Part shown: positions 1 through 5,988 of the stretch, piece by piece | Numbering within the stretch: position 1 is the first letter of the stretch | Layout: each line of letters begins with the position of its first letter | Assembly (NCBI GenBank): GCA_005788205.1 | Contig: SXYT01000137.1 | Span: 1 to 13,454 of the forward strand | From: Actinomycetota bacterium | GTDB lineage: Bacteria > Actinomycetota > Acidimicrobiia > Acidimicrobiales > Ilumatobacteraceae | Reading direction: 5' to 3' | Length of the DNA: 13,454 nucleotides | Notes under the pieces: generated by a model | Seen by the model: the letters and a program-made list of their open reading frames with translations, nothing else | What the model was told of the DNA's origin: nothing | Databases searched by the model: none | Made by a program: the position numbers and the translations under genes

Positions 1-1
1 C

Positions 2-1096
2 TCAAAGGTCACTGCCACCCCGGATCCCTCGGGCCTCACCGACATGACGGTGTCGTGGCAGCCCGACCTGTCCAACATGGGTGCACACGAGCCGACTCAC
101 TGGGCCGTTGACACCCCGCAGGACCCCACGAAGGCCTGTTTCACCGCGATCCACGAACTGTCGTGCGTGCTGTTCGGGGTCAGCCGTTCGGTCATCTACA
201 CCCCGCGCGTCAGCGGCACGAACGGCGGTGCCCGCTCTGCTGCGTCCACTGCCGGGTCCACCGCGGTGCCGGTTGGCCCGCCCACGTTCACTGCGACGTT
301 CACGTCCACTGACATCGAACTGAAGGCCACTATCACTGTCAGCGACGGGGGAGGCTCCGTGCAGGGCACGCCCACCGCCGAGATCGCCGGCCTCCCGCCG
401 TGCGCACTCGCGGCCAACGCGACCACCGTGTGCACGTTCACGGGCCTGCCGCGACGGGCATCGCACGTGGTGACCGCACGGGGCACGAACGAGGCGGGGA
501 CCCGCGAGCGCAAGTTCACCGCGGCGACACTCGCCGGGGTGCCCGAGACGCCCGAGCTCTCGGGGAAGATGTCCGGTGCGGACCTCGTCGTAGTCGTCGC
601 GCCGTCCGTGATGGACGAGGCGAACGTGGACTACTACTACCTGCAGTGCTCCATCGGCAACAAGCCGTGGTCAAAACTGGTGCCAGCCGACCTCGCGCAC
701 GTCCCGTACGGGACCATCAAGGTGCCGGCCGTCAAGGGCAAGGACACGTGGTGCTACTCGGCACTGATCGCGATGGGAGCGACGAAGCAGTTCACCAGCG
801 ACTTCGGGTCGGTGAAGGTGACGAAGGCCGGGAAGGTCACGGCAGGGAAACTCTCCCTCTCGGCGATCGCCGACGGAGCGAAGAAGGGCCTCATCTCGGT
901 CAAGTGGACGGCAAAGGACTCTCTCGGCAAGAACATCACGGTCACGGTGAACCCGTCGAAAAAGTCATGCGCAAAGAAGTCTGCCCTGTCCTGTCTGGTC
1001 GCCGGGCTGCCGTCCGGGGCCCAGATCGTGGTCCGCATCACGGCGCGGGGGCAATCCGGCTCCCGTTCGATCTGGAAGACGGTGATCGTGAAATGA
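2..1096 (+). CDS. Secreted Fn3-like multidomain protein, 5' end outside the window (partial)
   Basis: The frame is open to the left edge, so the first ATG inside the window (base 44) is probably internal and about 364 C-terminal residues are visible. The sequence reads as a chain of roughly 90-residue beta-rich modules. These show fibronectin-III-like features: a TVSW strand near the start, then SGTNGGARS and ARGTNEAGT segments like the final Fn3 strand, with Gly, Thr and Ser-rich linkers between modules. Cysteines occur in pairs within modules, for example around bases 392-434, 646-754 and 968-994, which suits disulfides in an exported protein. No catalytic motif is visible. The last module is Lys-rich. 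The TGA stop overlaps the ATG of the next gene (ATGA, bases 1093-1096), so the two are probably translated together. A cell-surface or matrix role is inferred; the missing N-terminus could carry a signal peptide or an enzymatic domain. Confidence 0.7.
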   Translation, partial: SKVTATPDPSGLTDMTVSWQPDLSNMGAHEPTHWAVDTPQDPTKACFTAIHELSCVLFGVSRSVIYTPRVSGTNGGARSAASTAGSTAVPVGPPTFTATFTSTDIELKATITVSDGGGSVQGTPTAEIAGLPPCALAANATTVCTFTGLPRRASHVVTARGTNEAGTRERKFTAATLAGVPETPELSGKMSGADLVVVVAPSVMDEANVDYYYLQCSIGNKPWSKLVPADLAHVPYGTIKVPAVKGKDTWCYSALIAMGATKQFTSDFGSVKVTKAGKVTAGKLSLSAIADGAKKGLISVKWTAKDSLGKNITVTVNPSKKSCAKKSALSCLVAGLPSGAQIVVRITARGQSGSRSIWKTVIVK

Positions 1097-1827
1097 GGAC
1101 AACGAGACTCCTCGCCGCCGGCGTGCTGTCGGCAGCCCTGCTCGCGGCGTGCGCATCCGAGGAAGTTGTGCCGACCACCACGGTTGCACAGTCCACGACG
1201 ACGACCACCTCCACCACCTCCACCACGACCACGTCGACGACGATCCCGATCGCGCCGCCGCCCACGGACGTGGTGCTCACGGTGCCGTCCACGGTGCCCG
1301 CCCCGCGCAAGACGGGCAACGGTCCGTGCGCCGACCCCGACGGCGCGGACTACTGCATCTGGGGCACACAGCCCGTCGACCTCACGGTCAACAACAGCCG
1401 CAAGGCCCTGATGAACACCGGCATGCGGCAGGTGTTCACAGCCGTGAGCAAGAAGATGAGCACGGTCGAGATGGTCCTCGAGAGCCGCACCATCGGTGCC
1501 CTCGTCCCGGCATCGGAGACGACCACGGCAGACCAGCTGTGCGTGCGCATCACCTTGATGTCGAGCATGGGCCTTCCGATCGCGACCACCGGTCTCGTCA
1601 CGGGTTCGACAAAGGGGATCCGCCAGCAGATTGTCGTGCCGCTCGAGTCGGCGCTCATCCCCGGTGCCCAGCACAAGATCCAGATCGAGAAGTCCGCGGC
1701 GTGCCTGTCGCGTGACCTCTCCACCTACGTCGCGATGTCGTCGAACTACAAGTACCCGCGCAAGTACGGCCGGATGTCGATCGACGGCAAGTCGTCCGAC
1801 GGCTCGCTCTGGGCCCGCATCGACTGA
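1093..1827 (+). CDS. Lipoprotein with Thr-rich linker, function unknown
   Basis: A 244-residue product starts at the ATG inside the ATGA overlap with the upstream gene. The reading frame runs open further upstream, but only this start gives a proper signal: MRTTR, a hydrophobic stretch, then the lipobox LAAC with the lipidated cysteine at residue 20. Residues 34-50 are almost pure Thr and Ser, followed by a Pro-rich stretch, which together look like a flexible tether. The remaining ~180 residues form a soluble domain with Cys at 79, 88, 150 and 204, enough for two disulfides. I do not recognise this domain. The product should be anchored to the outer face of the membrane. The shared reading junction suggests that it works with the Fn3-like protein encoded just before it. 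The lipoprotein call is strong; the function is unknown. Confidence 0.85.
   Translation: MRTTRLLAAGVLSAALLAACASEEVVPTTTVAQSTTTTTSTTSTTTTSTTIPIAPPPTDVVLTVPSTVPAPRKTGNGPCADPDGADYCIWGTQPVDLTVNNSRKALMNTGMRQVFTAVSKKMSTVEMVLESRTIGALVPASETTTADQLCVRITLMSSMGLPIATTGLVTGSTKGIRQQIVVPLESALIPGAQHKIQIEKSAACLSRDLSTYVAMSSNYKYPRKYGRMSIDGKSSDGSLWARID
1192..1242 (+). repeat. Low-complexity Thr/Ser codon tract
   Basis: This stretch is an imperfect run of ACC, ACG and TCC/TCG codons encoding the Thr/Ser tether (residues 34-50) of the lipoprotein. It is a simple-sequence coding repeat rather than a mobile or regulatory element. Its length may vary between strains. Confidence 0.75.
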
Positions 1828-1846
1828 GGCTGCCCGGGACCCGTGC

Positions 1847-2776
1847 TCAGACGTGGGGCATGACCTCGGTGGCGACGAGGTCGAGGTGGTCGAGGTCCGC
1901 GAGGTCGAGGACCTGCAGGTAAATCCGTCCGGCTCCCGTTTCTGACCAGTCGCGCAGCCTCTCGACAGCCTCCCCGGGTGTCCCGCACACACCGTTCTGG
2001 CGCAGTTCGGCGACCTCGCGCCCGATGGAAGCGGCGCGGCGCGCGATCTCGGCCTCGTTCGACCCCACGCACACGACGAGCGCGGTCGAGTACTCGAGCG
2101 TGCCGGGATCGCGCCCGATCGACTCGCACGCCGCGCGGACTCGCCCGCACTGCTCCACGAACCTCTCCCGCGACTGGAACGGCATGTTGAACTCGCTCGC
2201 ATAGCGCGCCGCGAGGGCGGGGGTCTTCTTCGGGCCCCCGCCGCCGACGATGACGGGCACCGGTGACTGGACCGGCTTCGGCAGGGCGGGCGAACCGGTG
2301 AGCCGGTAGTGCTTTCCTTCGTGGTCGAAGGTGGATCCGTGCGGCGTCGCCCACAGGCCCGTGACGATCGCGAGCTGTTCCTCCAGGCGCTCGAACCGCT
2401 CGCCGAGCGACGGGAAGGGAATCCCGTAGGACCGGTGCTCGTCCAGGTACCAGCCGGCGCCGAGGCCGAGCTCCACCCGGCCCCCGGACATCTCGTCGAC
2501 GTTCGCGACCGAGATCGCGAGCACGCCCGGGTTGCGGAACGTGGCCGAGTTGACGAGAGTGCCGAGACGGATGGTGGATGTCTCGCGGGCCAGTCCCGCC
2601 AGGGTGATCCACGCATCAGACGGGCCGGGCAGCCCGCTGACGTGCCCTCCCATCTTCTGGTAGTGGTCGCTGCGGAAGAACGCGTCGAAGCCCAGGGCTT
2701 CGGCGCGCTGTGCCACGGCGAGGAGGTCGCGGTATCCGGCGCCCTGCTGGGGCTCGGTGAAGATGCGCAGTTTCAC
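1847..2776 (-). CDS. LLM-class F420-dependent oxidoreductase
   Basis: A 309-residue luciferase-like monooxygenase fold protein, of usual length for the family. It begins MKLRIFTEPQQG from a GTG start. Visible family features are RSDHY at 35-39, a TSTIRLGTLV strand at 66-75, RNPGVLA at 81-87, GGRVELGLGAGW at 98-109 and PVIVGGGGPK at 174-183, the last probably contributing to cofactor phosphate binding. These match the actinobacterial F420-dependent LLM group (TIGR03560 style) better than FMN-dependent luciferases. It should be a cytosolic hydride-transfer enzyme using reduced or oxidised F420; the substrate cannot be told. It is the last gene of a tight minus-strand run, 9 bases after the SGNH hydrolase stop. 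A TAGGTT hexamer 6 bases before the GTG may also give it its own leaderless transcript. It converges with the lipoprotein gene across a 19-base gap. Confidence 0.88.
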   Translation of the reverse strand: MKLRIFTEPQQGAGYRDLLAVAQRAEALGFDAFFRSDHYQKMGGHVSGLPGPSDAWITLAGLARETSTIRLGTLVNSATFRNPGVLAISVANVDEMSGGRVELGLGAGWYLDEHRSYGIPFPSLGERFERLEEQLAIVTGLWATPHGSTFDHEGKHYRLTGSPALPKPVQSPVPVIVGGGGPKKTPALAARYASEFNMPFQSRERFVEQCGRVRAACESIGRDPGTLEYSTALVVCVGSNEAEIARRAASIGREVAELRQNGVCGTPGEAVERLRDWSETGAGRIYLQVLDLADLDHLDLVATEVMPHV

Positions 2777-2782
2777 GCAATC

Positions 2783-2788
2783 AACCTA
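2783..2788 (-). promoter_or_regulatory. Possible -10 hexamer TAGGTT, leaderless start of the LLM gene
   Basis: On the minus strand TAGGTT is followed by 6 bases (GATTGC) and the GTG start codon, the spacing expected if transcription begins at the start codon. Its first three bases are also the TAG stop codon of the upstream SGNH gene. No clear -35 box is seen. An AGG within it could instead act as a weak ribosome site. Confidence 0.4.
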
Positions 2789-3475
2789 GTTGCCTGCTCG
2801 CGCACCGCCCACGGTCGGGTCGGCAGCGGCGAAATGCTCGTCGAGTCTCGCCGCGAGGAAGACCCCCAGTTTCTTCCCGCCGAGCCGGTTCATGTGCACG
2901 CCCTGGTGGCTGAACCAGGTGCTGTGCCGCCGGGCGAACTTGTTCCAGTCCACCACGGTGATGTTGTCGTGCTTCGGGGCGTGCGCGCGCAGGACCGCGT
3001 TGTGTGCCCGGCTGCGCCGCGTGGAGACCGATCTCTCGTGGTAGGTCAACCACATGACCGGGATTCCCTGGCGTTTCGCCTCGGCCGAGATCCTCCGCAT
3101 GCCCGCACGGAGAGCCTGGTCCCCGACGTCGTTGTACCCGGTGCCGACCACGACGATGTCGATCTCGTCTGCACGGTGATCCTGCAGACGCTGGAGCGCG
3201 CTGCGCCCACCGGAACCGGGGCACCCGGGGCCAAGGAGCGACTGGCAGCCCCATGCCTCGTTCACGATGTCGTAGCCAGCGGACCAGAGCGGCTTGTTCG
3301 ACTCGGGTGCCCAGCGCAGCACGCTCAGCACGGAGTCACCGAGGACAAGGACCGTGTGCCGGGTGCCCGTTGCCGACACCTTGTTGCGGGCATCCGTTGT
3401 GACACACAGACCGGCCACGAGAGCCGCCACGGCCACGAGAGCCCGTGGTGTCATTCTGCGCGGCTCTGTCCTCAC
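2786..3475 (-). CDS. Secreted SGNH/GDSL-family hydrolase
   Basis: A 229-residue protein with an N-terminal export signal: Arg-rich start, hydrophobic core around residues 11-25, then a polar mature region. The SGNH blocks are present: GDS at 46-48 (nucleophile Ser48), GYND at 113-116 (block III Asn) and a C-terminal WFSHQGVHMN segment with His194 as the likely catalytic histidine. Known members are esterases, including acyl- or acetyl-esterases that act on polysaccharides and peptidoglycan; the substrate here is not deducible. I kept the GTG start at 3475 because it follows the upstream stop by 10 bases. An ATG at 3454 would give a product 7 residues shorter that still has a signal peptide. 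The domain resembles the SGNH module in the large SpoIID fusion at 8912-11314, including the VDWN/LDWN and FLAARLDEH/FLRAQLDDL stretches. Confidence 0.85.
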   Translation of the reverse strand: MRTEPRRMTPRALVAVAALVAGLCVTTDARNKVSATGTRHTVLVLGDSVLSVLRWAPESNKPLWSAGYDIVNEAWGCQSLLGPGCPGSGGRSALQRLQDHRADEIDIVVVGTGYNDVGDQALRAGMRRISAEAKRQGIPVMWLTYHERSVSTRRSRAHNAVLRAHAPKHDNITVVDWNKFARRHSTWFSHQGVHMNRLGGKKLGVFLAARLDEHFAAADPTVGGARAGN

Positions 3476-3482
3476 GCCCTAC

Positions 3483-3488
3483 TGTCTA
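3483..3488 (-). promoter_or_regulatory. Possible weak -10 hexamer TAGACA before the SGNH gene
   Basis: TAGACA lies 7 bases before the GTG start on the minus strand and begins with the TAG stop codon of the preceding gene. The last position is A rather than the consensus T, so this is the weaker of the hexamers seen in the window. Confidence 0.25.
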
Positions 3489-3932
3489 CCGACAGGCACG
3501 GGCCCCCGGACCGGCGTGCCAGTCGGCGTGGGCGGTCTGCAGTGACTCTGGCAGACGCGCGAGATGGCGCAGCGAGAGCGGTGGCACCGAGGTGCGCACG
3601 GCGAACACCGGCGGGGCGGCCGTCATGTGGCGCATCAGGCCGAACATGATGCAACGGTCAAAGCCGCGCGAGAACGGGTTGTGGCGGCCGTGGTGGTACG
3701 CGAGCCCGAGGCTGTGGGCAAGAACGTTCAGGTCCGCAACTGACCCCCCTGGCCGGTCCGAGACGAGGGCGGCGCAGCGGCGCAGCAACCACGTGGCGGT
3801 GGGCCCGAGGACGCCCAGCCAGAAGTGCTCGACGTACTCACCGTGGGCGGGGTGACCGTGCGCCTCGGCGAGGGCATCGGGCCAGGGGACGATCGTGATG
3901 ATGCCGTCCTCGGGCAGTTGTGTGGGTGTCAT
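3486..3932 (-). CDS. Conserved-looking actinobacterial protein of unknown function (148 residues)
   Basis: The frame is open far upstream, but the ATG at 3932 is chosen because it has the best Shine-Dalgarno sequence of the window (AGAAGGAG, 9 bases away) and because codons upstream of it are antisense to the Sir2 gene. The product has no signal peptide or membrane helix. It contains IVPWPD at 13-18, a WLGVLGPTATWLLRR stretch at 38-52, a His and Gly-rich segment LGLAYHHGRHNPFSRG at 75-90, and a basic LPPL-like end (VPPLSLRHLARLP, 116-128). I recall similar small proteins in actinobacterial genomes annotated only as hypothetical. The LAHSLGL plus GRHNPFSR region could be a helix-turn-helix-like fold, but this is a guess. 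It heads the run with the SGNH hydrolase and the LLM oxidoreductase and is divergent from the Sir2 gene. Confidence 0.78.
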   Translation of the reverse strand: MTPTQLPEDGIITIVPWPDALAEAHGHPAHGEYVEHFWLGVLGPTATWLLRRCAALVSDRPGGSVADLNVLAHSLGLAYHHGRHNPFSRGFDRCIMFGLMRHMTAAPPVFAVRTSVPPLSLRHLARLPESLQTAHADWHAGPGARACR

Positions 3933-3941
3933 GTTCGTGTT

Positions 3942-3949
3942 CTCCTTCT
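3942..3949 (-). promoter_or_regulatory. Strong ribosome binding site for the 148-residue protein gene
   Basis: On the minus strand AGAAGGAG is followed by a 9-base spacer and ATG at 3932. It decides the start of that gene within a much longer open frame. Most other starts in the window lack a comparable site. A short CTCC-AGAA-GGAG hairpin could form over it, but four base pairs are too few to claim regulation. Confidence 0.75.
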
Positions 3950-3989
3950 GGAGCAGCAATGTGGGAATCACGGCAGACTGGGGGGCGAG

Positions 3990-4763
3990 ATGGCCGGGAA
4001 ATCGAACAATCCACTTGTGGCCGAGGCGGCGGCGCTCCTGCGCGGCGCATCGCGGGTCGTGGTGTTCACCGGTGCCGGCATCTCCACTGACTCCGGTATT
4101 CCGGACTTCCGCGGGCCGAACGGTGTGTGGACGAAGAACCCTCTCGCCGAGAGGACATCCACCCTCAGCTGGTACCTGGCAGACCCGGAGGTGCGCAAGG
4201 CGGCGTGGGAAAACAGGGAGCGCACGTTCGGGCGGCCATTGGTGCCGAACGGCGGTCATCTCGCCGTTGCCGACATCGACAGGATGGGCAAGCTGTCCGC
4301 CGTCGTCACCCAGAACGTGGACGGTCTGCACCAGGACGGCGGTGTCCCCGACGAGAAAGTGCTCGAGGTGCACGGCACGGTCAAGTTCGCGCGGTGCTGG
4401 GAATGCCAGGACAGGCGTCCGATGGGGGAGTACATCGAACTCGTGCGCGCTGGCGACCCTGACCCCGCGTGCGTGAGGTGCGGCGGGATCGTGAAGAGCG
4501 ACGCAATCCTGTTCGAGCAGGCACTCGACGCGCACGTCATCAGCAGGGCGTACGCGGAGGCCGAGGAGTGCGACGTGCTCTTTGCTGTCGGCAGCACGCT
4601 CGGGGTGTCCCCGGCGAACAACGTGGTCAGTCGGGCCCGCGGCGCCGGCAGACCCGTGGTGATCGTGAACGGCGGACCCACGGAGATGGACAACTACGCC
4701 AGCATCTTCATCACGGGGTCAATCACCCCCGTGTTGCAGGCCATCGTGGCCGCCGCGAGGTAA
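3990..4763 (+). CDS. Sir2-family NAD-dependent protein deacylase
   Basis: A 257-residue sirtuin that removes acyl groups from lysines while consuming NAD. The NAD-binding motif GAGIS lies at 28-32, followed by GIPDFRGPNGVW at 36-47. TQNVDGLH is at 107-114, the catalytic histidine in EVHGT is His128, and a four-cysteine zinc site is formed by C136, C139, C161 and C164. A second nucleotide-binding loop appears as VGSTLGVSPA. Two sites differ from the textbook family: FEQ at 175-177 where FGE is usual, and IVKSDAI before it where a xxPxVV pattern is common. This points to a bacterial subgroup rather than a classical CobB. The start at 3990 follows a G-rich stretch; the frame upstream is open but is antisense to the divergent gene and does not look like protein. 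The gene is 57 bases from its divergent neighbour and 29 bases before the next gene. Confidence 0.92.
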   Translation: MAGKSNNPLVAEAAALLRGASRVVVFTGAGISTDSGIPDFRGPNGVWTKNPLAERTSTLSWYLADPEVRKAAWENRERTFGRPLVPNGGHLAVADIDRMGKLSAVVTQNVDGLHQDGGVPDEKVLEVHGTVKFARCWECQDRRPMGEYIELVRAGDPDPACVRCGGIVKSDAILFEQALDAHVISRAYAEAEECDVLFAVGSTLGVSPANNVVSRARGAGRPVVIVNGGPTEMDNYASIFITGSITPVLQAIVAAAR

Positions 4764-4779
4764 TTCCCGACCTGCTCGC

Positions 4780-4785
4780 TAGGGT
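4780..4785 (+). promoter_or_regulatory. -10 hexamer TAGGGT, probable leaderless start of the rhodanese-ThiF gene
   Basis: TAGGGT is followed by exactly 7 bases and the ATG at 4793. The surrounding CTAGGGTTTCG (4779-4789) matches CTAGCGTTTCG before glf in 10 of 11 positions at the same distance from the start. No -35 box is evident. AGGG could alternatively be read as a ribosome site with an 8-base spacer. Confidence 0.5.
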
Positions 4786-4792
4786 TTCGTCC

Positions 4793-5959
4793 ATGGCGTC
4801 ATTCCGCGACCTCTTGTCCCAGGCCAAGTCCCAGATCGTCGAGATCACCCCGGAGGATGCCGAGAAGCGCATCGCGGGGGGCGACGTGCTCGTGCTCGAC
4901 GTGCGCGAACCGGACGAGTACGACCAGGGAGCACTCGCGGACGTGCTGCACATCCCGCGCGGGCATCTCGAGGCACAGATCGAGGCGAAGGCAACCGACC
5001 GTGACCGCGAGATCGTGGTGTACTGCGCAGGCGGCGTGCGCAGCGCGTTCGCGGCGAAGACTCTCCAGGAGCTCGGCTACACGAACGTGCTGTCCATGGC
5101 GGGCGGTTTCGGCCGGTGGAAGGACGAGGGCCGTGCCTGGCGCATGCCCGTCACGCTCACGCCGGACCAGCGCAACCGCTACCAGCGCCACATTCTCCTG
5201 CCCGAGGTCGGGGTGGAGGGCCAGGCGAAGCTTCTCGGGAGCAAGGTGCTCATGCTCGGTGCCGGCGGCCTCGGTTCCCCCGCGGCGCTCTATCTCGCCG
5301 CCGCGGGCGTCGGCACGATCGGCATCGTCGACATGGACGAGGTGGACGAGTCGAACCTGCAGCGCCAGATCCTCCACAACCTCGACCGCGTCGGCCTGCG
5401 CAAGGTGGAATCGGCGCGACAGACGATCGTGAAGCTGAACCCCGACGTGAAGGTGAACACGTACGACACCCGCCTCGATGCGTCGAACATCATGGACATC
5501 ATCGCGGGGTACGACGTGATCGTGGACGGCGCGGACAACTTCCCCAGCCGCTACCTGCTGAACGACGCGAGCGTGAAGCTCGGCATCCCGGTGGTTCACG
5601 GCAGCATCTTCCGCTTCGAGGGGATGGTGTCGGTGTTCCATCCGCTGCTCGGGCCGACCTACCGCGACATGGTCCCGGAGCCGCCACCGGCGGAACTGGC
5701 ACCCTCGTGCGCGGAGGCGGGCGTCCTCGGTGTTCTGCCGGGCATCGTCGGATCGATCCAGGCTCTCGAGACGCTCAAGATCCTGCTCGACCTCGGTGAC
5801 CCGCTCATCGGCCGCATCCTCTCCGTGGACACCACCGAGATGTCGTTCCGGGTGTTCAAGCTGCGCCCGGACCCCACGAACGTGGTGACCCACGAGAACC
5901 GCGACCGCATCGAGGTGCGCGATCTCGACGGTCTCTGCGCACCCCGGCTGTCCCGATAG
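4793..5959 (+). CDS. Rhodanese-ThiF/MoeB fusion, MoeZ-like sulfur-carrier adenylyltransferase
   Basis: A 388-residue cytosolic protein. Residues 1-115 form a rhodanese domain (VLVLDVREPDEY at 32-43; active-site loop CAGGVRS with Cys78). Residues 120-388 form an E1-like ThiF/MoeB domain: nucleotide loop GAGGLGSP at 156-163, then DMDEVDESNLQRQ at 180-192, DGADNF at 245-250 and the conserved PSCAEAGVLGVLPG with Cys306. Such enzymes adenylate the C-terminal glycine of ubiquitin-like sulfur carriers (MoaD, ThiS, CysO) and help to load sulfur for molybdopterin, thiamine or cysteine synthesis. The CxxC zinc pairs of E. coli MoeB are absent; as I recall, mycobacterial MoeZ also lacks them. The domain order is reversed relative to MoeZ and MOCS3, where rhodanese follows the E1 domain. 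The ATG at 4793 is preferred over the open frame to 4469, which overlaps the Sir2 gene. No carrier gene is nearby. Confidence 0.9.
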   Translation: MASFRDLLSQAKSQIVEITPEDAEKRIAGGDVLVLDVREPDEYDQGALADVLHIPRGHLEAQIEAKATDRDREIVVYCAGGVRSAFAAKTLQELGYTNVLSMAGGFGRWKDEGRAWRMPVTLTPDQRNRYQRHILLPEVGVEGQAKLLGSKVLMLGAGGLGSPAALYLAAAGVGTIGIVDMDEVDESNLQRQILHNLDRVGLRKVESARQTIVKLNPDVKVNTYDTRLDASNIMDIIAGYDVIVDGADNFPSRYLLNDASVKLGIPVVHGSIFRFEGMVSVFHPLLGPTYRDMVPEPPPAELAPSCAEAGVLGVLPGIVGSIQALETLKILLDLGDPLIGRILSVDTTEMSFRVFKLRPDPTNVVTHENRDRIEVRDLDGLCAPRLSR

Positions 5960-5975
5960 GCATCGGCCGAACCAC

Positions 5976-5981
5976 TAGCGT
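5976..5981 (+). promoter_or_regulatory. -10 hexamer TAGCGT, probable leaderless start of glf
   Basis: TAGCGT is followed by 7 bases (TTCGGGG) and the GTG start at 5989. The layout is the same as before the upstream rhodanese-ThiF gene, which suggests a separate promoter for glf-glfT2 despite the short 29-base gap. Confidence 0.5.
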
Positions 5982-5988
5982 TTCGGGG

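Noticed and set aside
1824..1850. CTGAG...CTCAG inverted repeat between convergent genes as a bidirectional terminator
   Set aside because: Three of the five stem bases are the two TGA stop codons themselves, which form an inverted repeat automatically. The stem is too short and there is no T tract.
754..2616. Long 620-codon minus-strand open frame
   Set aside because: It is Arg/Ser/Pro-rich, runs antisense to the lipoprotein and Fn3 genes and overlaps the LLM gene in another frame. High GC content makes such frames common.
2309..3649. 446-codon plus-strand open frame
   Set aside because: It is antisense to the LLM and SGNH genes, both of which have clear family motifs.
3825..3989. Longer start for the Sir2 protein
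   Set aside because: The extra 55 residues are antisense to the divergent 148-residue gene and lie before the normal sirtuin N-terminus.
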